The translations under genes and the position numbers were made by a program. 64,000 bases of DNA from Acanthornis magna (Eukaryota > Chordata > Aves > Passeriformes > Acanthizidae). Where the stretch lies: NCBI GenBank assembly GCA_036785705.1, contig JAWUZG010000135.1, positions 3,410,001 to 3,474,000 of the forward strand, given 5' to 3'. Below, in pieces: positions 1 to 12,639 of this stretch (the stretch's first letter is position 1; every line of letters starts with the position of its first letter). The notes under the pieces are model-generated. The model saw only the letters and a list, made by a program, of their open reading frames with translations, searched no databases and was not told the origin of the DNA.

Positions 1-3000
1 GTGTGATTCAAAACAAAGTCCATAACATAAAATACTGGAATCTGTTCAGTCATGTAAGAGATGGAGAGAATACAAAATGTTGTTCATGTTTTGGCAGACT
101 GATCATTTTAACAGAATCAGATCATCATTTGCATCTGACCCCTAAATCTACAGATGTGATGATGTCATGAAACTCCAAGAAAAATGTGTAAATATATTTC
201 AGAAGTCAGATCAGAGCTATTGAATGACACAAAGAAACATGGAAGAACAATGCTTTTTAGCTCATCTTACACATAATTCAGTCAAGCGCTACAACTGGCT
301 AATATTTCGTGGGCAATATTTAAGCAATAAAAACCAAAGTAAATTGGGGACCAAAAGAAAAAGCATTTTCAAAGGCATAGAATACTTTCAGTGCCCTTTC
401 CCCACATCAGGAAAACAGAATCTGGGCACATTACGACCATTTTTCCCTTGAAAAGCTCCCACATGAATCAGCTGTGCCCTTAAGACCAAGTATTTGAAAT
501 GCCTTAGACTAATTTTAGGAAGGAAAAAAATTCTAATATACTGTTACAATAACGCCCTTGGAGAGAATGACCACATGGGACACACAGTGTCACTGAACAA
601 GGGACACCAGTGCCAGGGAAGAATATTGCACCAGTGTTACTCAGCTGATCCCTGGAAAAATAAAGGAAGCCTCACCAAATAAGGAGAAGAAGAAAAAAAA
701 TTGAAAATGGGTGCATTTTCAAAACTCAGGACTATTTAAGTTGGTTTCATGTACAAACCCAAACTTTTTAGCTGTGCCTTCTAGTTAGAAAAATATTAAC
801 CATGTGCCTAGTATTTTATTTATACAGTTCTAATCTTTATCTATCATGACACAGTCAAGTAGCTAAATCCAACTTAACCAACACTTACTGCATTAAGGAA
901 GCCAAAATACAAGTTTCTTCCTCTTCATAGTAATTGGGGAAAATTTTAGGTAATGCCATAAATTTTTGCCTTTAATATTATTTATTGAATGTTACTGAAA
1001 TTTCTAGAACTTTGAGGGTATGAAGGCATTTTATACAAAGACTATCTGTATTTGTAGGCGGGGCACTGATGGAGGTCAGGGTAGTCTAGGTAATGATAAA
1101 TCCTAAAACCTTGATATGAATTATATCTGAAGCACAGTGAGGAACCACAAGCAGTAAGACAGGTTTTTAAAAGCTCATTATTTTGAGCCTATGTTTTCCT
1201 TTGAACCAATCCTTCAAAAAGGGTTCTGCTCTATTGCGTATCCCCTCAGAATCATTTGAAGAGCAATCCTTTTCATTTTCTCATCACCCAGGCATCCAAT
1301 CCTAATTCCTCACACCAGCATTTCAACTGGTGGCAGTCAAGAAGGTAGGCAAGTTTATAAAACACCTGAAGTGAAGAGCAGGAACTCTGTTGTCACTTCC
1401 ATGTGAGTGCTGGGGAAAATACTGAGGCAGGCTATGTATTTAATATCTTTTATTTTCATCTCTTTACAAGTCACATGACATACTCAAAATTCCGGCCAAA
1501 TCAACCTCTTATACCTAATATCACGGTCTGTATACCATGTTATATTAGCTAGTTGGCAGGTTCTGTTGCTCATTTATCAAGATGTTTAGGAATTAAGGGA
1601 TGAATCTCTTTCTGTTTTCCTATTAGTGATACCGGTAAGCTCTGAATATGCTGGAAGAAAGGAGCTCCAAACCAGATAAATTATATGGTTGCTTCAGTAC
1701 ACATAAATAGCAGAAAGGACTGCAAGCCTAAGAATTCATAAAGCCTGTGAGAGATGCAGAAGACCTCTGTTAAGTACAGCTAACAGCTGATATATTAATG
1801 ATTTAGTTTTTTTAATGAAGACTGGTTTTTAAATATAGTGATGGTCCTATATAATTAACATGAAACTCAGGGCAACACTAAAGCTCACAAAATAGATGGA
1901 TATGTTAAATAATCAGCAGATATCCCACTTCATCAGAATAAATTAACTTTGAAAGAAACGCAATTAAAAAATTAAATAGTAGAAATTATAAAGTACATGG
2001 TTTCGCCCACTGTGAAAACTCTCAGACCATAATAATTGCATTTTTTCAATACATGTTCTTATCTAAGTCTTCTCAGATGTTTTATCATTACTGTTCATTA
2101 TTTACAGCATATGACTGCCCCTTTGTAAAAGAGTAATGATTTGGAGGATTTTGCCATAGGTAACAAGCTTTTCTGGAAGAGAAGATACTCCTCATTTTCT
2201 CCTAGTTTCTCTTTATTCACAACATCTGCACAAACTGAAATAATATAAAGAGGATGCTGCAAAGAGTTGCCAAACAACACAAGGACAATTCCAATAGCAG
2301 CCCAGATGAAATCACTTTGTCCAGGCAGGTGGTCAGAAACTACTGTTTCAGCTTGTGATATTTCATTCCAACTCAGCAAAGTGCCTTCCTGCACCATTTG
2401 CTCTACCTCCACATGGCCCTGCCTCAAAGATATGTCCCAGTAGGAACACTAACTCGAAACACAGCAGGCATTTTCCTTTCTCCCTGTTCCAGTTCTGCTG
2501 CCTTGTTCTGAGGACAGAACATATAACATAGGGCTAAAATGGCACATTTTAAAAATATTTCAGAAGATAATGATGCAGTGGTAAAGCGGAGACCTTGCTC
2601 TTCAAGTAGAGTCTTAAATGTGATAAGCCAAATGAGTTAGAAATATAATCACCCTGTGCTGCTCTGGGGGGAGACTAAGAGCAGAGCTGGTGAGCCAGGA
2701 GCATGTGTCGACACAGGGATTCAGCTAGAAAATGGGCAGTGATGGCTGTATAACTCATGGGTGAGTCTGAAAGCTTTTCAGATGATCAGAAAGTGGGCAC
2801 TGCAATGATAAGAGTGCAAAATTTAATCTAATGATGGATAGGTTTTCTCTGAATTATTCAGAGGTGATGCACCAAAATTGCTATATGTAAGTGGATGCCC
2901 TTGGAGGCATTTCCCACATGAAATAGAGACATAAAGCATTTAACTCACGTAAGTATGAAAGAAGAGGTAAAATTACACTAAAGCTGAAGACCAGATTATA

Positions 3001-6000
3001 AAAATTTTTTAAGAAGGAAAGAAATTAAATTAGAATGGCTTAGTTTTTTAGCTGCCTGAAGAGAAGAACAAATAAAAGAGAAAACAGATGAATATACTTA
3101 AAGCAGCACTATAAGTGCTGAGTATCTCCAGTCATGCAAGTCAATCTGTGCTCTGACCTTCAGAGGGTGAGCACCAATTCCCCAGCTTCACCTCTGCACC
3201 ATTAGAAATTGTGCTGCAGGTACCTAATTTGTGTTTAAGTCACCATCTTTTGGCCATCCAAGCATCACAAAGAGATCAGGCCTTCAAAGAGTAAAAAAAT
3301 AACATTCACTCCAGCTTTTAAAATGACTTATCAGTGAAATAAAGACACAGACAGTTTCAAATAACTAAACCAGAAATGAGATCTGTCTTTGCAATGACTA
3401 GGGAGCAAGGGGACAGATTGCCTATATCCATCCCAAAGTGTCTTCATCCATTGCACAACAGACTATTTGTGAAGCTAATATCATCAACAGTGTCTTCTAT
3501 TCAGTTAAAAATCAAGTAAGAAAGGCAACACACTATTAGAAAACTGTAAATACTGCCCGAGGGTTTGCGTATGTAAGGATCAAGGTCTTTTGCAATTCTG
3601 CGGACGGATTATCACCCATTTAGTTATTGAGGTCTGTACAAATTATGGAGAGACATGCAAATGTAATTAGGAAGGCTAGTCTTTTAATGAACTAACAAGA
3701 AGTGCTATAGGTAATTAGATACTTAATCATTGCTACCAGCAACACTAGAAGCTTTCTCATTAAAAAGTTAGTTTGCGAAGACAATTTTTTTCAGGTGATG
3801 AAAAATGCATGTAGAAACTTAATACAAGTTAAATTATGATTTCTGCTCATTCTAGGCTTTCCCTTTATGCCAGGAAAATAGTAAGCAGTGTTCTGTTTCA
3901 TTAGTCCCTTGGATGTGAAGGTAGCATGGAGTCATGGCTTCCCACCAACATACAGGAACAGGGAGAGTAGTGTAGTATAAATTAACACAAAGGGCCAGAC
4001 AAAATCACACTAGAGTCCATGGAAGAAGAAAAGCGTACATGTGACAAGACCACTGTCCATCTTCCAAAGTTCAAGCTGTAGTCAAACAGATGGGAATGTT
4101 ACTTTTCACACAGCCCAGTTATGAGACGTAGTATTCACCATGTTAAACCTTGCTAGAGCAACCTTGCCAGAGCAGGTAAAAATAAATTAATTTGGCTGTA
4201 GAGGTGCCATCCCAATTCTTTGGGACTTTATTCACTCAAGGCTGCACACTTATGTGTGGGAGAAAACTTTCTTGAGAGCAAGGGCTTAATGGCAGCAGTG
4301 CGATAGAAACTGAACTGCTCCCATCAGACCACAGCAGCACTTAACAAGAATCCAGGAACCAAGGAGTGTGCTGCAGGCTGTACAATGGCACCTGTTTCAT
4401 ACAACTCTTTGAACAATTATTTTTTTTTCTTTTCTTTTCTTTTTTTGTAAGACAAAGGTATTGAAATCATCAAATCATTCTGCAATGTTATTGAAGCAAA
4501 CCCAACCTTGTCTCAGCACATTAATGGGTTCAAATAAGCAAAGTTCAGTGATATTTCCAAAACATAATTGACATAACTGTGGAATTCCACTGTTGAAGTA
4601 GTAGGAATTAGATAGTAAATGTTACTATCTCAGGCTATTGATTTGTTACCTGTCCATTGAACTAGGTCATGACTGAATGAAAGGCCACTGTGAACCTGAT
4701 GATGTTAGGATCTAGCATACAGCAGAACAAAAGGTTAGGTGAATTTAGACATTTTATCTCCTTCTAGAGGAACTTAATCTTCTAACTTCTGAAAATAACC
4801 CCAAACCCACACATATTACTGATTTAACAACTTACAGAGTTTTCAGTAAAATCATAGTTGGAACTAAAATTTGATCCTTAGATGAAACAAAAGAGAGAAA
4901 AGACAGCTCTTAAAATAGTTACTAGAAAAATTCTGAAGTATCCTTTTACTACTAATGTTATGTATACATTGTACCAATTACTTACAGGAGATGACAGGTA
5001 TTAAAAATACATTTCAAACCTACACTGCATTTAACAGAATTTGAAATTCCTAAATTGATACAGCAAGTCATTTTATTTGCTAGTAATCCATAAATTAACC
5101 ATGGCTTTAAAAAGTCTGCCTTAAGTAATCACAAGTACTAATATGACATCATTTGCAATAAAAATCCTGCATTATTGTGAACTTACTAACCTACCTAAAA
5201 CCGAGTGTGCAAATCCTAGCATTATGAATGTTATTGGCAAAAGGTCTATTGAATTTAACAGCATCAAGGTTTGAGCCAGCACTTTTCTAGATTCAGAAAT
5301 GTTTAATATAATAGAAATTCTGAAACTCTGGAAGGACCCTAAAACCAACTTGAATACAGTAAAAGTCAGTTTTCAATTCAAATTAGACTGTGTTAGGAAA
5401 ATTCAACAGAGAGAAGAAAAGAGCATATCTTTGTCTTTTTTACATAATTAAAACCTCTAAATTGAAAACTGAATTGAAAATGAGAGCAGAAAATAAAGGC
5501 AATGATTAAATATTCACTGCATGTAAAGAGAAGCCCTTTAAATAAAGCTTTCATAGAGCAGCTGAGCTGATATCCTCTACTAAATTATGTTGCTGTTATT
5601 CATAAGTGGTTTTGACAAGAGTCAAGTAGATGCAATAAAATAAAGTAGCATCATCAAATTTAAAAATAATAATAATAAAAAACCTTGGTAATTAATACAG
5701 CTCCACGTGACATTTTAAAAAAAAGCCAAAAAAAGTGGGGGAAAATCCTAGTACAGCTGTGAAGAAGTTAGAAAATACCATGTACTGAACTTCCCACACT
5801 GACACCCAGATCCAGTTGCCGTCCTATATTATGCTTCGGTCATGGCAGCAGCAACCAGCTCACATCTCTGGGAAAGGAAGACAAATGTAATCTGAGCAGG
5901 GAGATTCCCAGTTTGAGCCTGGGACAATGTAATTGCCAACAGAGGACCCAAAGGGTGACTATACCTTGGAAGTTGTGCAACTTGCACCAAAGAAGGGGCA

Positions 6001-7580
6001 AACCTAAGCCAGAGGACAAGCTACCTTTCCACCCGGGACCTTTCACACTACAATGAGGACATGGAAGAATTGCCTACGTGCCTGTAAACAAAATGACAGA
6101 TTTCCAGCTTCTTAGTCAGCTGTAAGCTTCATGAAGTATTTCCTTGAACTATTTCCATTACTGAGCAGTAACTGATGTCCAGAAACTACATTAGATGCCT
6201 CTAATCAACTGATACAATCGTTATGTCTATTCTACTAATGGTGCCTCAGATCAAATCCTCATAGCACTGCGAAAAGATAAGGAAAGAAATGGGAAGTTGT
6301 TGCCAGGAAACACAGGATTAATTCAGAGCAGTTTGAACACACACTAACACAGCAGTATTGGCTGCCTCTCACATAAGGCAAAAGAGGATGTTCAGCCTAA
6401 AAATATCCTTTGGAAGAAGAATCAGAAGAATTCCCCAAAAATCAAGATTTTAACATATACAGGGAAAAAAAATGGATTCACTCCCCCATACTAATTACAG
6501 TAATATACATACACCCCTTGCTATATTCTATTTATTTTTTTAAATCACTTTCAAGGGGGAAATAGAAGTACTTTGAATCTTTCTTGATAAAGAAACAAAG
6601 AAATACTAGCTCAGAATCAAGCAGAAAGATCTTTTCCAGTTAGATAAAGAAGCTGGTGGAGCAACCATTGTCATGAGGATTGCTTTTTATTGTTCATTTC
6701 CAGGCAGTGAAATCTGTGGCTAATGGGGCTGCCCCACAACAGCTGCTAATACTCTAGAGACACTTTTTGATATTCCAGTTTCCAGCACACTATTGCAGTA
6801 CTGAGAGAAGTGCAGGTAAAAGCAGGACACTGCCAGGCAAACACACTTACCTGCACAACCCCTATAAACTATCCAGAGCAGGCACACATTAAGGACATTT
6901 ACTTCTGAGGTTGATAAAACTTGTTTTGCAGTACACCAGAGTCAGTAAAGGAAATTACTACCAACGACATTAGAAATGGACTGCCTTTTGTACTCAGTAA
7001 TACTTTTTACAGTTTATGTCATGACCTAAAGCCCTAAAATTTTAACATACCATCAAGTGCCTTTTTAATGGTCTTTATAATCAGTCTTGTGGGACCAGGA
7101 AAGATGCAAATTGTAAACGGCACGTAACATTGGGCACATGCATTCATAAATATGTTTTACCCAATATCGCATTATTTGATTTCTCCAGACTAAAATAAAT
7201 TAAGAGCAGGATTCAGATTTGAAAACAATGTACCTGTATAACATCAGGAAGTCTAATAGCTGTCCCTTCATATGCCTTTACCTAGCCAGAGCCAAAAGGA
7301 GGATGGGAAGTATGAAGCACAGAGGTTATAGAAATATTAAGAAGCACAAAGGTGCTCCTGTAATGCCACAGGTAAGGTAGGGCAAGATTCAGATTGAACA
7401 GTAGTATAAATACATGAGGGAACAAAGTAGCAGGACACATTGTTTCCATGCTTCAAGCCCATTATGCTGCTATCATATCCCCTAGTAACAAGTTCTGAAT
7501 CTCTAGGTCACTAAACCTCTCCTCACAGGTCAGACTCACAGTGCCCATGGAGGCAGAGCTGTCCTCTCTCATGCCAAGGG
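1..7580. other. Non-coding DNA, no gene recognised
   Basis: AT-rich single-copy-looking DNA. Open frames are short and none matches a protein family I know. The only one that stands out is a 109-codon minus-strand frame at 2,098-2,427 with one hydrophobic stretch (FIWAAIGIVLVLFG); I see no domain and treat it as chance. A pyrimidine-rich low-complexity tract lies at about 4,420-4,447, and a 14-bp unit (accttgctagagca) is repeated in tandem at 4,147-4,174 with one mismatch. No transposon end could be recognised, although very old copies would be missed by eye. Confidence 0.6.
4147..4174. repeat. Tandem duplication, 14-bp unit x2
   Basis: Two adjacent 14-bp copies of accttgc(t/c)agagca differ at one base. 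A short local slippage duplication; no function is suggested. Confidence 0.8.
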
Positions 7581-7585
7581 GTTGA

Positions 7586-7870
7586 TCTGGGTCTCAGTAC
7601 CAACACACCGATGTAGCAGGTGATGACTTTAGACCTCTTCCTCCATCTGGGTTACCAGCAGGAGGCAAAGCTTGTGTTCCCTGTCCACATACAGGCTTGG
7701 CCTTCACAGAGCTGGCAGAGGCTGCAGCTGCTGCAATTATTTCGCAGCACTGTGACAAAAGCACTGGATGCCATAAGGATCGCTATTGTGGCTGTGACAA
7801 GAATCCCTGCAGCTGTGACAAAGATCACTGTGGTGTCCTGCTGCATGCATGCTGGCAGAATCCACAGTGA
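7586..7870 (+). other. ATG-less open frame with a cysteine cluster, unassigned
   Basis: This frame opens after a TGA at 7,583 and closes at the TGA at 7,868-7,870, giving 94 codons with no initiator ATG. From about residue 56 it reads CDKSTGCHKDRYCGCDKN and continues PCSCDKDHC, so seven cysteines fall within 27 residues. At the DNA level the cluster comes from repeated tgtgacaa words, so slippage of a short repeat may explain it. A longer ATG-started frame overlaps it in another register (7,620-8,099) and has no recognised domain. The frame sits directly upstream of a CR1 copy in the same orientation, so it could belong to that repeat, to an exon, or to neither. I do not recognise a family and do not claim a protein. 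Confidence 0.2.
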
Positions 7871-8278
7871 AGCTCAGCGACACTTGCTCTGTAATCCCTA
7901 TGACACAGACATTTATCCAGAAGGAGTTTTCCTAGCAAATCTAGAAGGCTCAGAGGATCAGGGATTTCCCTCTGAGGTCCAGCAGCTAACATCTCTAAGT
8001 TGGGTTACAACCCCACCATGCTGTGACTGCCAAAGTAAAAATATTAATGAGGTCAAAGTTATTCTGATGGAAGAAGGGCAGCAAGACTTTTTTCCATGAG
8101 GTCAAGATGGCTTTAGGGCTATTGCCATTGACAAAGTTCTCCAGCAGACAAATTTTCTACTGCTCCAGCTGGATCCCTACAAATCTATTCAACCTGATGG
8201 GATTCATCCAAGAATCCTCAAAGAGCTAGATAGCTCAAGAGTTGATATCATCACAAAACCTCTCTCAATAATTTTTGA

Positions 8279-8539
8279 GTGGTCTCGGGAATCTGGAGTG
8301 GTCCAGCTGACTGGAAGCTGGCAAATGCCCCAGTTTTCAAGAAGAGAAAGGAGGACCCTGGAAGCTACAGATCTGTCAGTCTCACTTCAGTGCCACGCAA
8401 AGTTATGGAGATTATTTTGGAAGGTGTTGAAAAACACCTGAAAGACAACACAGTCATTGGTTACAGCCAGCACGGCTTCATGAGAGGAAAGTCGTGCTTA
8501 TCAAACCTGATTTGCTTCTATGACAAAGTAACCCACTGA
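8279..8539 (+). pseudogene. CR1 ORF2 reverse transcriptase fragment, N-terminal fingers part
   Basis: This 86-codon open stretch is the best-preserved coding piece of the CR1 element. It covers the RT region around DWKLANAPVFKKRKEDPG and SQHGFMRGKSCLSNL, characteristic of CR1 and related LINE RTs. The first ATG is accidental; the family reading enters from another frame upstream. It is closed by a TGA at 8,537-8,539 after YDKVTH, where the family continues. The same frame resumes immediately with VDQGKPADV, so the stop is a point mutation. Not expected to make a functional protein. Confidence 0.9.
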
Positions 8540-8782
8540 GTTGATCAGGGGAAGCCAGCTGATGTAACCTTTCTGTATTTCAGTAAAGCTTTGGATACCG
8601 TTTCTCAGAGGATCCTTCTGGACAAAATGTCCAGCACACAGCTGGATAAACACACCATGAGATGGGTGAGCAACTGGCTCATGGGTCGGGTGCAAAAGGT
8701 TACAGAGAATGGGGTGACACCAGACAGGGACCTGGCACTAGTGTCCATCAGACCCTGTGCTCATCAGCATCTTCATAAATGA
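8540..8782 (+). pseudogene. CR1 ORF2 reverse transcriptase fragment, palm part
   Basis: Continuation of the ORF2 frame after the premature TGA. It contains VDQGKPADVTFLYFSKALDT, equivalent to RT motif A. The catalytic aspartate position preceding FSKA is Tyr. It then reads LLDKMSSTQLDKHTMRW and ENGVTPDRDLA. After that the block usually preceding the LFNIFINDLD segment is partly missing, and the family reading moves to another frame (IFINDLD from 8,769). Clearly inactive. Confidence 0.88.
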
Positions 8783-9447
8783 CTTGGATGCAGGACTGGA
8801 AGGGATACAGAGCAAGTTCACAGATGATACAAAGCTGGGAGGAGCTGAGAGAGGCCCTGCAGAGAGGCCTCGACAGTGGTGAGGACTGGGCAGTCACCAA
8901 CCGTACAGAGTTCAACAAAGGAAATCCAGGTGCCAGATTCTGCACCTGGGATGGGGAAGTCCTGGAGGTATGGACAGACTGGGGAATGAGATAAAAGATA
9001 TTAAGTTATTAGAGAGCATCCCAAAGAAGGGCCACGAAGATAGTGAAGGGCCTAGAGAGGAAGTTGTGTGCGGAGTGGCTGAGGCCTTGCTCTGTTCGGC
9101 CTGGAGGAGATCGAGGGGAGACCTCACTGCAGTTACAGCTTCCTCCTGAGGGGAAGAGGAGGGGCAGGCACTGATCTCTTCTCTGTGGTGACAGTGACAG
9201 GACCTGAGGGAATGCCCTGAAGTTGTGTCAGGGGAGGTTTAAGTTTAATTTCAGGGAAAGGATCTTCACCAGAGGGTGGTTGGGCACTGCAACAGCTCCC
9301 CAGGGAAGCTGTCACAGCAACAAGGCCAACGGAGTTCAAGAAGCATTTGGACAATGCTTTCAGGCACAGGGGGTGACTCTTGGGGTCTCCTGCGCAGAGC
9401 CAGGAGCTGGACTCAATGATCCTCGTGAATTCCTTCCAACTCAGCAT

Positions 9448-9463
9448 ATTCTGTGATTCTGTG
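9448..9463 (+). repeat. CR1 terminal octamer repeats, ATTCTGTG x2
   Basis: Two perfect tandem ATTCTGTG units, preceded by tccttccaactcagcat. This is the expected 3' end of a CR1 element, where CR1 has short tandem octamers in place of a poly-A tail. It fixes the element's orientation as + and its 3' boundary. Confidence 0.93.
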
Positions 9464-12400
9464 TGATTTATCCAAAATAAATGGTTTAAGGCATCTCAGT
9501 ATTTTCAATGAGGTATCAATTTGATCTCTTTTTAAGGCCAAGGCCTTGCTCCACTTACAGCAATATGAAGCAAAACTAGTTCCTGATATTTTGTGGACAG
9601 TCTGTAACAGGGATCACTGATCTGCTTTTTCCTTAAAAAAACATGACTTCTATTATATGCATCTATTTTCAGAGGCTTACCATAAGTAGGTAGTGATTGC
9701 AAATAGTTATTCAGAACACAAGAGAGCAATATTCAAAAGAAGCTAGTTTGTTTCTAATTTTTTGGCTCTTAGGGAATCAACAAACCTTTAGCTGAATGCA
9801 GTATTCCTGTGCTGAATTAGAAGTGTATAAAGCAAAACAGAAATTACCAAACCAAATATTAACGTGACATAACTATTTATGGTTTCAATTTTAGGATATC
9901 AATCTAACCAGCAAATCCACAAAGTAAGCCCTTTCAGCAGCCTAAAATGAAAAGAAACTGCTGTGACAGTGGCAGCAGTGTCCCAAGACTGTGAGTATGA
10001 AAACAAACAGCCCATCATGGCCTGCCAGCAAGCAGCCAGCAGCCTCTGTGCTCCCTTCATGGTCAGGAGTACCTTTAGCTGCCTGCACATGCCAAGGGAT
10101 GCCACCTGTATTTTCACCTTAGCACTCAAGGCAGCAGCTGTGACCACACACTTTCACGTGAAGGAGGCCTGAGTCTATCTCTTGCCCATGCAAAAGTTAA
10201 CAGAGCAAACATCTTCCTGTTATTACTGCTCCTCCTGCTTGCTCCCCTTCTCTTCCTTTGAAATTTTGCTGTTATGAACCTGTTATCATCAGAGCCCATT
10301 TGCCACTTGTTATTGTTTTCCTCAGTGGATTTATGTAGCTCTAAGGAGCTGTAGGCAAAGGTATCTCTGCAAGAAATTGTTTAAACTGAATGCTGCTTTC
10401 TTGAACAAATAATGCTCCATTCTACTTCCTTCTCAAAAGCAAGGTGGGAGGTTACATCTTCTGTAGAAAAACCCCACAACAATCTGCAATCTGAACTAAC
10501 ACAATTCTGCTGATTTCAGGAGCCAGGCAAGGCAGAGTATGTCCTTTGGGTTTCACAAGTTTGCCATGTACAATGAAACCAGTTTCTCTCAAGGATAATT
10601 ACTGCCATTTCATTCAACTTGAAGTCATCCTCCATAATAAAATTCTCACGCTGGGTTTTTCTTTTAAAAAACCACACAAACAAAATTAATTAAGTACTGG
10701 ACAGCAACCACACTGAGTATTCAAATTATGTAGGTATAAATTATAATTCAATGTCTAACATGGTCCTGTAGGACTAGTCATGAACTTGCACTTTTGTGAG
10801 GCAACCTGGGTTGTAATTTTCTTCATGTTCTTTAAGATTATTCTAGAGCCTTGTATGTGGTCTACATTATTGTGTCTTGATCTATTGGCAGCAAACAAGT
10901 GCTTACGCAGAATGCTGTATTTCTTGGAGAGTCTGTTAAAAATGCTTTCCTTGATTAGTCTGTATTCATGTCAGTTTGCACATTGAACACAAGAAGAAAT
11001 CTAGAGAAATTTGAGGGGGAAGTGAACTAGATTTGTTCATTCTTCTGATGAGGTTAAGGGAAGACCATGGTCTTTAACTGAACTAAAAGTAGATTTACAC
11101 CACCAAATCCACCCCTGCATAGAAGCTTTCCTTCAGCTAAGTTTACTGGACTGAGACAATAACCAGAATCAAATCATGTCTTTCACACAAGACTAAAAGC
11201 TGCCTTAAATGTCCAAGTAGATCCAGTGATCACTGGAGGAAATGAGCATGGGACTGTCACTGGGCTCATTTCCACAAGCTCTTTCAGAAAGCCTCAAAAG
11301 TCCTTCTCTGAATTTCTGTAGATCTTCCTCTTCCCTCCAGTTCCATTTACATGTTCCTAATGCTCAGCAATCATTTTTTCACTTACAAACAACCAGTTCT
11401 TAACTTATAAAAAATAACACTTTATTTCAGAGTAATTGCAGCATCCATCATCTAGCTCATAAACTGAGAGCTGGAGCCACATGGTCATTTAGTTAATGGC
11501 TTCAAATAATGAGAACTAAACAACAAAAAACCACATCAAAACAAAAAATAAATTATATTAAAGAAACTTTTCATGTTTTGCCAGAGTTTTCTTCCCTGAC
11601 TTAAATTAAAATTTGCAGATATGAAGAGTCTGGCTTGGGGCTGGCATCCAAGATATACAGTATCTTAAAAAAAAAAAAATCATGCAAGATATACAGTACC
11701 TTAAAAAAAAAAAAATCAAAGATGCATTCCTTTTTCTCAGTAAGAAATCCTTCTAGACCACATTTTTCTCATGGTACAGAAATTCAGCCAGCGTCCCTTA
11801 CTTGGACTAAAATTGTCAAATAGTACGCGAAGTAATTGAAACTTTCACAAGTATGTGGAAACTATTTAAGATGTCTAATGGAGATGTTGGAAGACCAATT
11901 ATGATGATTTCTCCCCATAGAAGAGACTTGGAATCTAACATGAAAATACTTTCTTAACACACATCACACTGCTTTCTCACAAACCAAACACTTCTTGTTC
12001 AAAAGCGCAATAAATTGTATCCAAAACTATAGATAGTAGAGTGGTCATGCTAGTCAGTGAAATAAAGAGGGCAGAAAATTGTGTATTCAGAAGAAAAGTA
12101 TTACAGAATTTCATACATCAACCTAAATATATCTACATCATCTCTGCATTAAGAATAAAACACCAATTTCTGCTTCACTACTGAGTCTTTCCTTTTCTTT
12201 AGAAGAGTAGGAGTATATACATCTATACATATATTACATTTACATACAAATGGAGGGTTTTTTCCTAAAAGCACTACTAAGTATCTTAGGAGGCTATCAA
12301 AATAAAAATAACAGGATGGACTTTATCAGTAGGCTTTTATAGGCTAAGCTCCACTCAAAGAGGAAGTTAACACGCTCAGCAAACTTTCAGGCAGCTCTGA

Positions 12401-12639
12401 GCTAGGCAGAGTTGCTGACAGGATAAGGGCCAGAGCCTGTCCAAAAGACTTCAGTAAATTTGGGAGCTAACCAACAGACATGTCACAACCTTCAACAGGG
12501 AAAACCACAGAATTCTGCAACGAGAGCGGAATAACCCCATGCATTGACTGAAACCTTACCAAGCAGCAGCCCTAAGAACATGCCTGTGATGTTTCAGTGG
12601 ACACCACACTGCAGAAGTGAGCCCTCACTGTGAGCAAAA
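9464..12639. other. Non-coding DNA, no gene recognised
   Basis: AT-rich unassigned sequence between two CR1 fragments. Frames of up to about 80 codons (for example 9,899-10,172 on both strands) have no recognisable domain. The only structure noted is the 36-bp tandem duplication at 11,649-11,720. Confidence 0.6.
11649..11720. repeat. 36-bp tandem duplication containing an A-run
   Basis: Two adjacent 36-bp copies each read caagatatacagta(t/c)ct(t) followed by a run of 13 A and tca. Each copy has a small dyad (aagata, 5-nt spacer, tatctt in the first copy). It looks like a recent slippage or replication duplication, since the copies differ at very few positions. Confidence 0.85.

Larger units (their letters stand above)
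8120..9463 (+). mobile_element. CR1 non-LTR retrotransposon, 5'-truncated, degenerate ORF2
   Basis: CR1 LINEs move by target-primed reverse transcription using an ORF2 protein with endonuclease and reverse transcriptase (RT). Here only the RT and 3' part remain; full CR1 elements are about 4.5 kb. RT blocks seen in order: PDGIHPRILKEL (8,193 on); ADWKLANAPVFKK through EDPGSYRSVSLTSVP and IGYSQHGFMRGKSCLSNLI (8,303-8,518); LYFSKALDTVSQRILLDKM (8,574-8,630); and IFINDLDAGLEG with FTDDTKLGG (8,769-8,843). The 3' end carries two perfect ATTCTGTG units (9,448-9,463), the family's terminal repeat. The copy is dead: a frame change lies between 8,260 and 8,310, there is an in-frame TGA at 8,537-8,539, and a second frame change with loss of sequence lies between about 8,725 and 8,769. 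The motif A aspartate is Tyr (LYFSKALD in place of the usual LDFSKAFD). The 5' boundary is uncertain by some tens of bases. Confidence 0.95.

Noticed and set aside
8912..9456. Several open frames on both strands inside the CR1 3' part
   Set aside because: They are by-products of the CR1 3' region, not separate genes.
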